DNA of 64,000 nt, from assembly GCA_030760725.1 (NCBI GenBank), contig JASWHV010000002.1, positions 64,659,900 through 64,723,899 of the forward strand, read 5' to 3'. This DNA is from Neostapfia colusana (lineage: Eukaryota > Streptophyta > Magnoliopsida > Poales > Poaceae). Within the stretch, counting starts at the first letter, position 1; each line of letters starts with the position of its first letter. This document shows positions 32,029 to 44,471 of the stretch, one piece after another. The notes under the pieces were generated by a model. The model was not told the origin of the DNA. It did no database searches and saw nothing but the letters and a program-made list of their open reading frames with translations. The translations under genes were made by a program, and so were the position numbers.

Positions 32029-33287
32029 ATGACTCGTACTCGTGCCAACCCTGAGGTTGGAGGTTCAAGTCAGGGGGGAGAGGCCTCCCAACAGCCTCCC
32101 AAGACTTTCTCGGGACAGCAGCAGCAACAACAGCAACCACAACCACCGCCACCGCCAATGGTCACGTTGGCCGATATTGTTGCCGCCATGGCGGGCTCGC
32201 ACCAGCATCACACCGAATTGCTGCAGATGCTGATTGCCAATACGTATCGTCCGGAGAGGTGTCAAGACCGAGAGGAACACCAACAATGTTCCCACTTGGA
32301 TTTCTTTGCTACACATCCACCGGTATTCTCAAGGGCGTATGAGACCATCGATGCGAACAACTGGCTCCGCACGATGGGGATGAAATTTGGGCTGCTCCAA
32401 GTTAGTGAGCAGCGGAAAACACAGTTCGTGGCCCAGCAACTTCAGGGGTCCGCGAGCGCTTGGTGGGCGAATTTCTGTGCCTCGCAATCCACCGAGCGAG
32501 TGCTGACCTTGGCGGAATTCCGGACGGCCTTCAGGGCCTATCATATACCACTGGGTCTGATGAAGAGGAAGACGCAAGAATTCCTCCACCTACAGCAGGG
32601 GAACCAGAACGCGCTGGAGTATGCCTGGGCGTTCAATGATCTCGCCCTCTATGCGTCATATCATACTGATACCAACGAGAAGAGGCGGGACTACTTTTAC
32701 CAGGGGCAAAATCTGCTCCTGAAGGACAAGCTTGTGATATTCAATTGCGGCAGCCTCAATGACATAATTGATGCTGCGATTGTACAAGAGGACTCCAGCA
32801 AGGAGTTAGCAGCAGCGGAGAAGAAGCGAAGCGCGCGGCAAAGCAGCAGAGAGGGAGGTGGTCTTCCCCAGAAATATTGGATGGTGTATCGCTCACCATC
32901 AGGTTAACGCTGGCACCCGCCGCAACGACCCATGCAATTCCGCAATTGGCCGTATTCACCACCGGCGTTCCGACCGGCCTTACCAGCACCTCAGCAGCAA
33001 CAACAGCAGCAGCGGGCGATGCCACGTGCATTTGCACCTCAGCAGCGCATGACGGGCTTTCGTCCCCCAAACACCGGCCAGCCATCGACCACATGTTTCA
33101 AGTGTGGTCGCGAATGACATTTCGCCAAAAACTGCCCCGAGAGGCAAGGCAGCGGAATGACACCACAGTTTCCAGGGAGGAATCAGCCCCGGAATCCCAT
33201 TAATGCGCGGCAGGCAAATCCTAAGCCCGGTACCGTCCACCAACTCACCATAGATGACGTGCCTGAGGGAGAAGCATTCTTGCGGGT
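32029..33287 (+). pseudogene. G1 gag (broken)
   Basis: ATG at 32029 follows TTGAATTTCAG, again like a 3' splice site. The N-terminus is Gln/Pro-rich. The capsid-like domain shows YSFDRATHPP-type sequence (FFATHPPVFSRAYETIDANN), then WLRTMGMKFGLL, QLQGSASAWWANFCA and MKRKTQEFLHLQQGN. A TAA at 32905-32907 precedes the Gln-rich region. The CCHC zinc knuckle is CFKCGRE...HFAKNCP, with an in-frame TGA at 33115-33117 inside it. A one-base frame change near 33280 separates gag from protease. Gag forms the particle and binds element RNA. Confidence 0.88.
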
Positions 33288-33720
33288 ATGTTCCAACTCC
33301 ACAAATATCCCGCCATAGTTTTATTTGATTCAGGTGCCGCACATAATTTTATTAGCCAAGCTTATATTGCTGAGCACAGTTTGCAAATACTACCCACCAA
33401 AAGTCCATATTTGATTTATTCACTAGGTGGGAAAATTTCAGCAAGCATGATGGTTCCAAAAGCGCCATTATGCTTAGCGGGTAGAATATACCCTACACTT
33501 CTCATAGCTTTAGAGGGGCAAAAGGTCTATGTCATCTTAGGGATGTCATGATTAACCTGCCAGGGCGCTATTTTAGACACCATCGTACGAGTCGTGCATT
33601 TGCACCCAGAAATGCACGAGTCTCATTCATTATTTCTGGACAGTCCAGAAATAAAACTTCAACCGTATCCAATCCACCACCATCAGATAGGAAGATACAG
33701 TAGTCCGTGAGTTCCCTGAT
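33288..33720 (+). pseudogene. G1 aspartic protease (broken)
   Basis: Active-site LFDSGAAHNFIS, then ILPTKSPYLIYS, GGKISASMMVPKAPLC and LGMS, followed by TGA at 33549-33551. The rest drifts out of frame before the RT start near 33700. The catalytic Asp is present, but the domain cannot be read through. Confidence 0.85.
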
Positions 33721-35388
33721 GTGTCCCCGGATGATTTACCGGGGATGCCGCCTGACCGAGAGGTAGAGTTCAAGATTGAACTTGCACCGGGTACAACGCC
33801 AATATCCCGAAGGCCGTACAAGATGGCGCCAAAGGAGTTTGCAGAATTGAAAAAGCAGTTGACGGACCTGCTGGAAAAGGGGTTTATTAGGCCGAGATCC
33901 TTGCCATGGGGCTGTTTGCAACTATTTGTGAAGAAGAAAGACGAAACGTTGCGGCTTTGTGTGGACTATCATCCACTAAATGCCATTACGATCGAGAACA
34001 AGTACCCGTTGCCACGTATCCACATGTTGTTTGATCAGTTTGTTGAAGCAAAGATCTTTTCCAAAATGGACTTAAGATCAAGGTACCACCATATTAAAAT
34101 ATGGGCTGAGGACATTCCGAAGACGGCATTCTCAAGTAGGTATGGGCTTTATGTGTACCTGGTCATGTCCTTCGGCCTCACCAATGCTCCAGATCATTTC
34201 ATGTCTTTGATGAACTCGGCATTCATGCCGGAGATGGACAAGTTTGTCGTGGTCTTCATCGACGACATCCTGGTTTATTCCAAGTCGGAGGAAGAACACG
34301 TGAAATTCAGCAAATGCGAATTCTAGATATCACAAGTACCTTTCCTCGGGCATATTATCTCAGCAGAGGGCATCGCTGTAGACCCGAGCAAGATTACACA
34401 AGTGCTGAATTGGAAGTCCCCGAGGTCTATCCATGAGGTACAGTGTTTTCTCGGACTCGTGGGATATTATCGGAGGTTCATTTCAAACTTATCAAAGATT
34501 GCTAAGCCTATGACCGAGCTGCTGAAGAAGGCAACCAAATATGTTTGGAGTCCAGCATGTGAGGCAACATTCATGGCTTTAGTGAAGCACCTAACATCAG
34601 CATTGGTTTTGGCGCAGCCAGAAACAACAAAACCGTTCGATGTGTACTGCGATGCATCTGGCATTGGGCTTGGATGTGTGCTGATGCAAGACCGAAGGGT
34701 GGTCGCGTATGGGTCACGGCAGATCCTGAATCATGAGCAAAACTATCCAACTCATGACTTCGAACTTGCTGCCGTGGTACTCGCACTCAAGATGTGGAGG
34801 CACTATCTACTTGGTAACCTCGTATATTTATATACCAACCACAAGAGCCTCAAGTACATATTCACTCAGAAGGAGTTGAACATGAGGCAGAGAAGATGGT
34901 TAGAACTGAAAAAAGATTATGAAATAGAGATCCATTATTACCCCGGCAAAGCGAACGTGGTGGCGGATGCGCTGCATTGCAAGTCACACGTGCATAATCT
35001 GACCATCACCCCGTTGGAAGAGAGTGAACCACCTTTGTATGTGGTTCCCCATGGAGATCTCTACAACTTAGCTTTTATCCACACCATCTGTGAAGAGATA
35101 GCGGCAGCCCAGAAACATGACAAGGGTATGTCATATTTGTGGAGATGTGTAGACAGTGGGGAGCTGAAATGTTTCCGGAAGGACAGAGACAGTGTCCTGT
35201 GGTTCAAGAACAGGATAGTCGTACCATGTAACCCAGAGTTGAGGAATAAAATCTTTGATGAGGCTCACTTGTCAAAGTTTTCTATTCACCTCGGCAGCAA
35301 CAAGATGTATCCAGAACTCAGAGGGAAATTTTGGTGGACATGGATGAAGTGGAAGATTGCGAAATACCTGTCTGAGTGTGATACATAA
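33721..35388 (+). pseudogene. G1 RT, RNase H and integrase zinc finger (broken)
   Basis: RT begins at PDDLPGMPPDREVEFKIELA and holds DLRSRYHHIKIW and the catalytic FIDDILVYS. After SEEEH, some 18 residues present in G2 and G4 are deleted, followed by TAG at 34324-34326. It resumes with FLGHIISAEGIAVDPSKI, the YYRRFI region, RNase H (FDVYCDASGIGLGCVLM, LYTNHKSLKYIF) and the integrase zinc finger (HLSKFSIHLGSNKM ... SECDT), ending in TAA at 35386-35388. Within the zinc finger HPG is HLG and the last Cys is replaced by the stop. Confidence 0.9.
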
Positions 35389-36524
35389 CGGAGCGTTAAG
35401 GCTGACCACATGAAGAAACTGAGACTGTTGCAACCGCTAGGCGTACCTGCCTGGAAGTGGGAGGACGTGAGCATGGACTTCATCGTCGGTTTACCCACGA
35501 CGTTTCAGAAACATGATTCAGTGTGGGTGATCGTCGACCGGCTAACGAAGGTTGCCCATTTTATCCCGGTCAACACCAACTACAACGCCATGAAGTATGC
35601 TGAACTATACATCTCACGGATTCTTTGCTTATACGGCATACCCCGCACTATCATCTCAGATTGGGGCACTTTCTTTGTGTCTCGATTTTGGGAGCAGTTA
35701 CATGCTTCCTTTGGTATGAAGCTGATCCGTAGTTCAGCGTACCACCCGCAGATGGATGGGCAAACCGAGCGGGTAAATCAGATTCTAGAAGACATGTTAC
35801 GAGCTTGTGCTATACACCATGGTAAGAATTGGGATGATCACTTACCGTTAGCCGAGTTCTCGTACAATAATGGTACCAAGCCAGCATCAAGATGGCGCCC
35901 TACGAGGCGCTATACGGGAGAAAATGCTGCACACCGCTGAATTGGTGTGAGTCTGGTGAAAGGGTCACCTTCAGGATTGATCTTGTCAACAATGTAGAAG
36001 AAAAAGTTCGGCTGATTCAAGTGAACTTAAAAGCCGCCCAATCCCAACAAAAACAATATGCGGACCTGAGAAGACGTCCTCTACAATTTGAAGTTGGGGA
36101 TCACGTGTATATACGTGTGTCTCCAATGAAGGACGTGAACAGATTCGGGGTCATAGGAAATTTTCCACCCCGATTCATCAGTCCATTCCAGGTTCTGGAA
36201 AGATGTAGATCCATTGCATACCAGCTGGAATTACCAGCGACACTCTCCGGTGTGCATGACATCTTCCACATTTCTCAGCTGAGAAAGTGCCTCAAGTTTT
36301 CAACCACCGTTCAGCTGGGGGATATCGAGGAACTGAAACCAGACCTCACCTACCGGGAGGAACCGGTTCAGATCATTGATGAGAAGCCCCGAACCACACA
36401 CAACCGTACGTTGTTGTTCTATAAAGTTCTATGGAGTAATCACTCCGAGGATGAAGCGACATGGGAGAGCAAAGGATTTCTTTGCGCCAACTACCCGGAC
36501 TTTTTAACGTCACACATACGGTAA
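35389..36524 (+). pseudogene. G1 integrase core and chromodomain (broken)
   Basis: Continues after the stop with VKADHMKKLRLLQPLG, MDFIVGLPTTF, the second Asp region (SDWGTFFVSRFW, where others have SDQG or SDRG) and HPQMDGQTERVN. A frame change near 35878 (NNGTKPASRW) leads to the frame with MAPYEALYGRKC, the GPY-like PRFISPFQV and a chromodomain-like end (WSNHSEDEATWES). It stops at 36522-36524. Confidence 0.88.
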
Positions 36525-36556
36525 TTTTCCACCGTCCTCTCTCTCATTTTTACCTT

Positions 36557-36571
36557 ATAAGGGGGGAGGAA
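36557..36571 (+). promoter_or_regulatory. G1 polypurine tract
   Basis: TAAGGGGGGAGGAA directly before the LTR start TGTAAGGGCCC at 36572. Confidence 0.9.
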
Positions 36572-36735
36572 TGTAAGGGCCCAAGTTTTTCACTTGCTAA
36601 AAGTGTTCATTAACCACACCTCACCTCATTTGTGGTTATCACATGAACACATTTGAAGGGCAAGTTACCACCGTAAATAGATTTATTAGGAGATGAACTC
36701 ACAAAATGGAAAAGTGGTATTTTCCGCATGCCTCA
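36572..36735 (+). repeat. G1 3' LTR, first 164 bp
   Basis: Starts TGTAAGGGCCCAAG after the purine tract; interrupted by a reverse solo LTR after CCTCA (36731-36735). Confidence 0.9.
36731..36735. repeat. Target duplication CCTCA, left copy
   Basis: CCTCA before TGCGAGGGCCAC; repeated at 40649-40653. Confidence 0.9.
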
Positions 36736-39700
36736 TGCGAGGGCCACACCGGCCTCGACTAGCCCGGATCACGCTGAGGGGTGCTGCGTTGCACAGCACC
36801 GGATAACACACGTAAAAGGTAAAAAGTGGAAGCAAAGTTTTATTACATAAAAGAGTTTATAAACATGTTTACAACAAAATACGTTCAGTCCACACTCACG
36901 GGCATACACTAAGCACAGAGTTCACGTTCAGCCCGTGAATGTGTTCCCACTAGCACGCACACACACTAACACGGCGGCGTGCACGTCTCCCATTCGACGG
37001 GGTTGCCCTCTTGGGGGTACGTCTCCTCCTCATAACACCCAGCAAAAGCTTCAAACACAAGCAGTGAGCACGATGGCTCAGCAAGAGTCACCCATCTTTC
37101 CTATACATGAAACTTCTACATGCTGCATTATAGTATAAATGGGAATGTATGTTGCAAAGGACCCGCCTAAAAAGTTGAACCTTACTTTCAATTTTTAGCC
37201 GCAAGTTGTGGAGAACCTCACGCTAAGACACATAAGAGAGCCGCGATCAAACAAGAAAACATTTCTCTCATGTGCTTTGCCCAAGGTTGAAAAGAACTTT
37301 AATTTGCTGTAAACTACAACAGATCATTAGCAACCAAGGTATAGCTTTCAATCAGCAACTTTTAACATGACTCTAGCCTGTTCTTTCTATGTCATGGTAC
37401 AGTGAACAAGTGGTACTCACTGACCGTGAGGGACAGCGATTATAATCGATTTACACCTGCAGGTCTACCTGAATAACCCGTTACGTACGCCCGTACTCAA
37501 TGTTGCCTACAGCAACCATCACGGATATTGTACGCAACCACCTTTCATCCATCAGCCAAATGTTGAACTGGTCCTATCGTCCCTAGCAAGAGGTCTCTGC
37601 GCGAGCATCTACAGTGCCGCCAGCCGATTTACACCTCTATCTCTCAACCTACCCTCTGGACGACAAGCAATGCCTCAACACCCAGCTACCCTAATTACAT
37701 CGGTTTCCCGGTTCCCATATATCCGGTAGGTCTTCGCTACTGTTCTAGCTTGTTCAACAGGCCCGCACACGGCTCGGTCCTCAATCAACACAAGCGGAGC
37801 TATGACACCCAGGCCCCAAAGTCCTGCTGCACTTACTCTCCGCTCGGTCTCATTTTTCTTGCCATGTGTTCCATTCGCTATCTCTAACCGAGTAGTGTGC
37901 CTCTAGCCTATTCTCGCGAGCAGTTCCAACTACTCGACTTGTACCAAATCCTACACTAGTTTAGCATTGCGGTGGCTATTCGAGGTTTAAAAACCTAAGC
38001 CCAAAATCTCTGGTTTTCTTGGCTATGAATTTGGGTTTTCAAACAAGACTCTAATTCATAAGTGAAGTGGATACTCAAAGTAAGTTCTCAAAACAATAAA
38101 GTTTATAAAAAGGCTAATGCAAACCGGAGCTTGCCTTTCTGCTGCTGGTTGTGGGCTAACTGTTCCTCCGGAGTTATGAAGTCTAAAACTTCTGGCTCCT
38201 CCTCAACCTTAGCGACTACATGAAACAAATATATGTATATGTCAATTTAAATGCATATGAGTTTGGAGCTAATATTGTTAAGACCATAAGTACTGCTAGA
38301 CAGATCCAATGACTCTGAAATTTTTACTGTACAACCTAAACAGAAACTTGACTAACTTTCATTTTCAGCAAAGCTCATTTGAGCCCTCTACAAATAAATG
38401 TGTATTTGGCCTTAATTAGAGCTCTTAGGGTGTTCTAGGGATTTTCATGGAGCAAGCCATGACTTTATGGAAACTAGATTTTCTAAAGGTTCTAATGGAA
38501 TTGGTTTCACCTAATTTGAAGATTCCTAGCCATAGATATGAGCTAAACAAGTTCAGATAAAATCTGAAAAAATGTTTCTGGACATTTTTCATTTTCTCTG
38601 GAACAGTTTCATTAATCACACCATTAGGTGGAACAAATGAGCTCAAATGGATCTGAAATTTTTATGGTAGCTCAGGGATATTATGATGAACATCCTGGAC
38701 AAATTTCAGAATTTTCCACCAAAGGGTTCTCCAGTTAAAATTCTAAACAGTTAAAATTTTGAAGAATTAATTCTGGAGAAATAGACTTTCATACAGTGAA
38801 ACTTGATTTGATGGAATTTACTCAGATAGCTAAATCCAACAAAATTTGGTTCACTTTATTTGGAGTTTCCTAGCCAAAGTTATGTGGTTTGAAGTTTGAA
38901 CTAGCAACTAAAATTCAGGGAAAAGTTTAAATGGCTGACAACCGGGCCTACCGCACAGCGTCGTCTTCAACCTCCCGCCGGCGCCCGAGCACGCGACAAA
39001 CAGAGGCCGTAGCGCGGTTCATTCTCCGGCTACAGTGGACCATTTCCGGTGCTCTTTCGCGCTACACGCTCCTCAGACGAAGCCCTAGCGGCTGGACAAG
39101 GTTGTGCAGCATGCCATTGCCGGAACACTGGTCGGCATCGACAGCGGTGATCGGTGGTGCGGCGCCGATGATGACCAATGCGTCCCATGCTTATCTCAAT
39201 GCCCGAAGCGGCCGTAAAGCACCACTGGAGGTCGAGGAAGGTGATGGTGCACTCAAACCCCGTGGAAAACGACCGGAGCTATGAGCTCAACGGCGACACG
39301 AGCCATTTCGGCTGGCGGCGGCGAGTTTGCGTTGCTCAGCGCGTCGGATGGATGTCTGTTCGTGGTTTTTGGTCAGGGTGGTCGTGAGGTACCCTAGTTG
39401 CTATAGCTCGACCAGCTTTGGGCATGATCAACCATGCGAGAGGAATTTTTAGTTCTTGTGGGCTTCGGTTATATACGTCCATTCTCAGAAACCTAAAATT
39501 CTGGCAGCCGGCGCTAAGAGGGAGCTAGGGAGTTTGGGGGAAGCGACTAGACCTCGATGCTAACCTCAGAGAGCAGTTGGCGGTGCCGGAGAAGCTTGGA
39601 GCTGCCCGGGCGACGTTGTCAAGTTGGAGGCGCTTCGGGGTGAACAGGGGAGTGGAAAATCGGCTCGGGAAAGCTCGAGGGGAGCTGATCACGAGCAGCT

Positions 39701-40648
39701 GAGGACTGGAGCACGTCGAGTTAAGGTCGGCGGTGCCGTTTATAGCATCAGCTCGAGGTGGAAGGGATGGGTTTGGCCGGTCGACGGCGAGGTGGTGAGT
39801 TCGGGTGTGCGGCGGCTCTCTTCGAGTTTTCAGCGCGAGGAGGCGTTGAGACAGTAGCGAAATCGCTTTGGGACGCCCGGGACTCGAAGATAACATGCTG
39901 GGTACATCAGCCGCCGGTTACCTGCTGGAAGAAACTGCTGGCGCGGCTGCATCGCCGTGGCACCCTCGGCAACGCGCGCAAGAACCCAAGCACCGAGTGT
40001 GTTCAGTCGGTTGATCAAATGAGTGACTGACAAGAGGGCCCCACTTCCAAATTTTAACCTCCAAACTTAAATTCCAACTGCTCTGAAATTTTTAGGACCC
40101 TAATGCCCTTGTCCATTTGAATAATTCACCAAATGTCCATTTGGATTTGAATGATTCAAATTGTGGAGTGTTTGAAATGTATTTACAGCACATATGCAGT
40201 TTGAAATTCAAATTGGATTTGAATTTGCTTAAATTATCTCATGTCAAGATCAACTCCAAATGGAGTGAAAATTGGTGTGTGAGCTCACAAAAATGTGCTG
40301 AGTATAAATATGAATCCCACTTTTGAATTCATGGGGTAAAAGGAGTTTGAATTTGAATTTAAGTTTAAATTAGCCTTTTTCTAGTTGTACCCAAAAACAG
40401 CTCAAAAGATTTTGGATTTCGGTGAAATTTGGCATGAGCATTCCTAGCAAGGTGTAGGAGTTTTTCATATGCTCAGCCCCTATATGATGCATGTGGGAAA
40501 TACTACTTTTGCATTTTGTGGGTTTATCACCTAATGACTATGTTGATGGTGTTTACTTGCTCTTCAAAGATGTTCATAAAACATCCTCAAATGAGGGTTG
40601 TGTGGTGTTATGAACACTTTGAGTGTATGCAAAACTGGAGCCCTTACA
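36736..40648 (-). mobile_element. Reverse-strand solo LTR, about 3.9 kb, in the G1 3' LTR
   Basis: TGCGAGGGCCAC to GAGCCCTTACA with CCTCA on both sides; no primer site or pol. It belongs to the G1/G4 LTR family. Plus-strand order: end region, block two, conserved block (about 37390-37960), block one (38135-38215), AT-rich, GC-rich (about 38930-40030), AT-rich start. The GC-rich ORFs are unconvincing and overlap on both strands. Confidence 0.9.
36966..38215 (-). pseudogene. LTR-embedded two-exon ORF, splice-site-damaged copy
   Basis: On the minus strand exon one is 38215-38135 (81 bp): AKVEEEPEVLDFITPEEQ, then AAG|GCAAGC. Exon two (37039-36966) is five codons shorter than in its relatives and reads CYEEETYPQEGNPVEWETCT, ending PPC and TAG. 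Its acceptor reads GCTG instead of GCAG, so normal splicing would fail in this copy, although both reading frames stay open. Confidence 0.42.
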
Positions 40649-41000
40649 CCTCATATAAGGGCTGTACATATGATTAACTCCTTAACTTTGTTAGGAATGC
40701 TTTTGCCAAATTTCACCCAAATCCAAACCTTTTTGAGGTACTTCTGGGTACAATTATTAAAAGGCTAGTTTGGACTTAAATTCAAATTCAAACTCCTTTC
40801 ATCTCATGAATTCAAAAGAGGAATTTGTATTCACACTCAGCACATTTTTATGAGCTCACACACCAATTTTTACTCCATTTGGAGTTGATCTTGACATGAG
40901 CTATTTTGGCTAAATTCAAATCAAATTTGAATTTCAGTTCACAATTGCTGCAAATTCAGTCAAACCAAATCACATTTTGAATTATTCAAATCCAAAGAGT
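40200..41000. repeat. Large inverted repeat around 40650
   Basis: The first few hundred bases of the reverse solo LTR (about 40200-40490) face the matching part of the forward G1 3' LTR (about 40690-40970). For example AACTCCAAATGGAGTGAAAA faces TTTTACTCCATTTGGAGTTG. A read-through RNA could fold into a hairpin of several hundred bases. Confidence 0.75.
40649..40653. repeat. Target duplication CCTCA, right copy
   Basis: Matches 36731-36735; the G1 LTR then resumes with TATAAGGGCTG. Confidence 0.9.
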
Positions 41001-42996
41001 CATTTGGTGGTTTGATCAAATTATCAAGGACAGTGTGGTCACAATATTTAGAGCAGTAGGAAAATTCAATTTTGTGGGAGAAATTTGAATTTCGGACCCA
41101 CATGTCAGTCACCCAACCGAGAGAACAGGATTCCACCAAGGCACTCGGGTCATGAGCGCACTCGGCTAACGCCACGGCAAGGAACGGGCTGGACAGCAGC
41201 TGCCTGCGTCCCTGCTCGCCCAGGAGGAGGTTCGTTCGCCTTTTGTGCTGATCAACATGCCCCGGTGACGCCCAAACGAGTTTGTCCTCTACTCAGACAC
41301 GCCACTCGCTCGTGCATTCGAAACATCGCCCGAGCTTCCACATCCTCTTCTCCCACGGCGATCACACACTCCGGTGCCTTGGACGTCCGGCTGAGCAGAT
41401 CAGAAGCTGCGCTGACCCTCACTTAACGTCCTCGAACCATTGACAGCTCGTGATCGGCTTCTTCGGCCCAGCACCGAGCCTTTTCTTCTTCCTCGGTTTG
41501 ACCCGAGCCGCCGCCGCGGGAACACGTCGTCCGGCCACCACAGCCCGTCTTTCCTCGAGCTGTAATATCAAAGAGGTTCGTTAAGGTCTCTTCTTCCTTC
41601 ACCACAAGCTCTGGCTGCATGCCATGGGCTGCTCTCACCGGAGTTTCACGTTTTTGCGCTGGTGTACAAAAGAGACCGCCAGCCAACTTTGCAAAATTTG
41701 TGATACACGTCGCATCACTCATCACCAAACTTAGCAAACCACTTTTAGATGCCCGTGCAAATTCATAGGATCAGAAACCTCGGAAAACCGTTGAGTTTAG
41801 CCGCTGTTCTCCGGGTTTTGCTATTTTTCCCGAATTTTTACCTAGGTCGCACGGTGACATACTATTTAGAGCCGTTTCTGAGCTCATTAGAGTTCATGAT
41901 GATCTTCCCTAGGGTGCAATGATGCTGTACGACCCTTTGCTCGAGCGTTTGGGGTGCTAGGGAGTCCGGCCGACACGGCCGAAGTTATTGTGAAGCCGCC
42001 GCACGTCGCCGGCCATGTTCTGGTCACCGTAGACCACCGCCGACCCCACCAGCATGTTCCTCGCGTTAGACTAGGCCTTAGCGGCGAGTTTCGTGAAGCA
42101 TGGCGCAGAGGATCGGCCGGCGGCGAGCTTCTCCGGAGTGCGCTGCCGCGGGGCTATCGAGTGGCGAGAGGAAGACGGCGGGACCAAGCTTCCAGCCGCT
42201 GTCTGGAGCGTGCGCGCCGCGTTTAATTTAAACAACTCAGCGGGTGCCGCTGTCAGCGGCTGAATCAGCGCGGGGAGTGTTTTTCTATTGGAAAATAAAT
42301 CAGAATTCGGCTCCCACTTTAGAAATCCATAACTTTGGCTAGGATTGTTGAAATCAAGTGAACCAAATTTTGTTGGATTCAGCTCTCTGAGTACTTTTCA
42401 GCAAAACAAGATTCACTCTGTGAAAACCTTTATTTCGCCAGAATTAATTCTCCAAATTTTAAACTGTTTAGAATTTTAACTGGGGAACCCTTTAGTGGAA
42501 AATGCTGAAATTTGGTCGGAATGTCCCTTGTAATATCCCTGAGCCACCATAAAAATTTTCATATCCATCATAGCTCATTTAGTCCAACTAATGGTGTGAT
42601 TAATGAAACTGGTCTAGAGAAAAATAAAAATGTCCAGAAACATTTTCATATTTTCTCTGAACTTGTTTAGCTCATATCTTTTGCTAGGACTCTCCAAATT
42701 AGATGAAACCAATTCCATTAGAACCCTCTAAAAATCTGGTTCCCATAAAGTCATGGCTTGCTCCATGAAACTTCTTAGAAAACCATAAGAGCTCTAATTA
42801 TGGCCAAATACACATTTAATTGTGCAGGGCTCAAATGAGCTTTGCTTCAATTGAAATTTGGCCAAGTCTCTGTTTAGGTTGTCTCCAAACCACAGTAAAA
42901 ATTTCAGAGTCTTAAGACTGTATACCTATACTTATAGTCTTACTCGAAGATGATCCGCATTTAAATTGACACGCATTGCATGTTTATTTTGTGTAG

Positions 42997-44238
42997 TCGC
43001 TAAACTCGAAGATGATCCTGAGGTGTAAGACTTCATTACTCCGGAGGAACAGTTCACTCACGACCAGCAGCAAGGCAAGCTCCGGTTTGTATTAGCCATT
43101 TCATAAAGTCTTATGTTTTGATCACATACTTTATGTATTTCCTACAATTGTACATTAGAGTCTTGATTGGAAACCCAAATGCATAGTCAATAGAACCAGG
43201 GGCTTTGGGCTTAGCTTTTAAACCTTGAGTAGCCACTGCAATTCTAAATTGGTATAGGTTTTGGTACAAGTCGAGTAGTTGGAACTACTCGCGAGAATAG
43301 ACTTAGCGGCACACTACTCGGTTAGAAAGATAGACAATGATTTACGTGGCAAGAAAAATGAGACCGAGCGGAGAGTAAGGGCAGCAGGACTTTGGGGCCT
43401 GGATGCCATAGCCATGTGCGGGCCTGTTGAACAAGCTAGAACAGTACCGAAGGCCTACTGGATATATGGGAACCGGGAAACCAATGTAATTCGGGTAGCG
43501 ATATGTTGAGGCATTGCTTGTCGTCCAGAGGGTAGGTTGAGAGAAGCGAGGTATAAATCGGCTGGTGGGCACTGTGGATGCTCCACGCAGAGACCTCCTG
43601 CTCGGGACGATAGGACCAGTTCAACTCTTGGCTAACGGTGAAAGGTGGTTGCGTACGATGTCCGTGGTGGTTGCTGTAGGCAACATCGAGTACGGGCGTA
43701 CGTGACGGGTTATTCAGGTAACCCTGAAGGTGGAAATCGATTATAATCACCGTCCCACATGGTCAGTGAGTACCACTTGTTCACTGTACCATGACGTAGA
43801 AAGAACAGGCTAGTTGTCATGATAAAATGTTGCTGGTTGAAATCTTTACATTGTTTGTTAATGAAATGATTTAGCCTAGAGCCAATTAAAGTTCTTTTCA
43901 ACCTTAGGCAAAGCACATAAGAGAAATGCGTTTTTGTTTGATTGCGGCTTTCTTATGTGTCTTTGCACAAGGTGCCCCACTAACTTGAGGCTAAAACTTG
44001 AAAGTAAGATTTCAACTAATTAGGCGTGTCTTTTGCAACATACTTCCTATTATACACTGCAAAGCCAGCATGTAGAGTTCATGTGTAGGTAAGACGGGTC
44101 AGTCTTGCTGAGCCATCGTGCTCACTAGTTGTGTTTGAAGCGTTTGCAGGGTGCTATGAGGAGGAGGCTCCCGAGGAGGAGACGGACCCCCAAGAGGGAA
44201 ACACCGTCGAGTGGGAGCCATGCACGCCGCCGTGTTAG
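42997..44238 (+). pseudogene. LTR-embedded two-exon ORF with one stop (G1 3' LTR)
   Basis: Exon one (42997-43074, 78 bp) reads AKLEDDPEV, then a TAA, then DFITPEEQFTHDQQQ, ending at AAG|GCAAGC. Exon two (44150-44238, 89 bp) follows TTTGCAG and reads CYEEEAPEEETDPQEGN, TVEWEPCTPPC and TAG. Length, phase and splice signals match the other copies; the single stop is an old lesion in an old LTR. Confidence 0.45.
43272..43291 (+). other. Hairpin in the conserved LTR block
   Basis: CGAGTAGTTGGAACTACTCG forms an eight-base stem with a four-base loop. The same stem occurs at 11183-11203 and its G2 3' LTR twin, in G3 (near 50370-50390), A2, G4 and both reverse solo LTRs. In A' (23645-23664) the loop differs but pairing is kept with one G-U. 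Confidence 0.55.
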
Positions 44239-44471
44239 TGTGCGTGTGTGCTAGTGAGGACACGTTCACGGGCTGAACGTGAACTCTTTTTCTTAGTCTA
44301 CGCCCATGAGTGTAGACTTAACGTTATTTCGATGTAACTATGTTCATAAACAAATTTCTGTAATAAAATTTCGCTTCCGCTTTACGCTTTTTATGTGTGT
44401 TATCCGGTGCTGTGCAACGCAGCACCCCTCAGCGAGATCCTGGTGCTTGTTGGGACCATCGGGTCCACACA

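Larger units (their letters stand above)
4909..44471 (+). mobile_element. Ty3/Gypsy element G1 (Tekay/Del type), old, carrying nested insertions
   Basis: G1 is the frame element of the left two thirds. Pieces of its 5' LTR lie at 4909-6891, 24984-25208 and 29285-29298; its interior is 29299-36571; its 3' LTR is 36572-36735 plus 40654-44471. The 4909-6891 piece aligns with about 42273-44233 of the 3' LTR, with mismatches and small indels that look like several percent, far more than between the LTRs of G2. Its first LTR half is left of the window. Four insertions sit in its LTRs: Copia, solo A' (with G2 inside), and two reverse solo LTRs. Its 3' end abuts a truncated reverse-strand pol (G3), so G1 probably landed in G3. 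Confidence 0.85.
40654..44471 (+). repeat. G1 3' LTR, remaining 3.8 kb
   Basis: AT-rich to about 41090, GC-rich at about 41100-42280, AT-rich to 42990, exon-like block one, conserved block, block two and the tail with GTTATCCGGTGCTGTG. It ends at about 44469-44471 (GGGTCCACACA, compare TCCTCACA in the 5' LTR). The exact last base is uncertain by two. A stretch of about 25 bp near 43404, including the CGATTGAGGACCG segment of the 5' LTR, is deleted. Confidence 0.87.
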
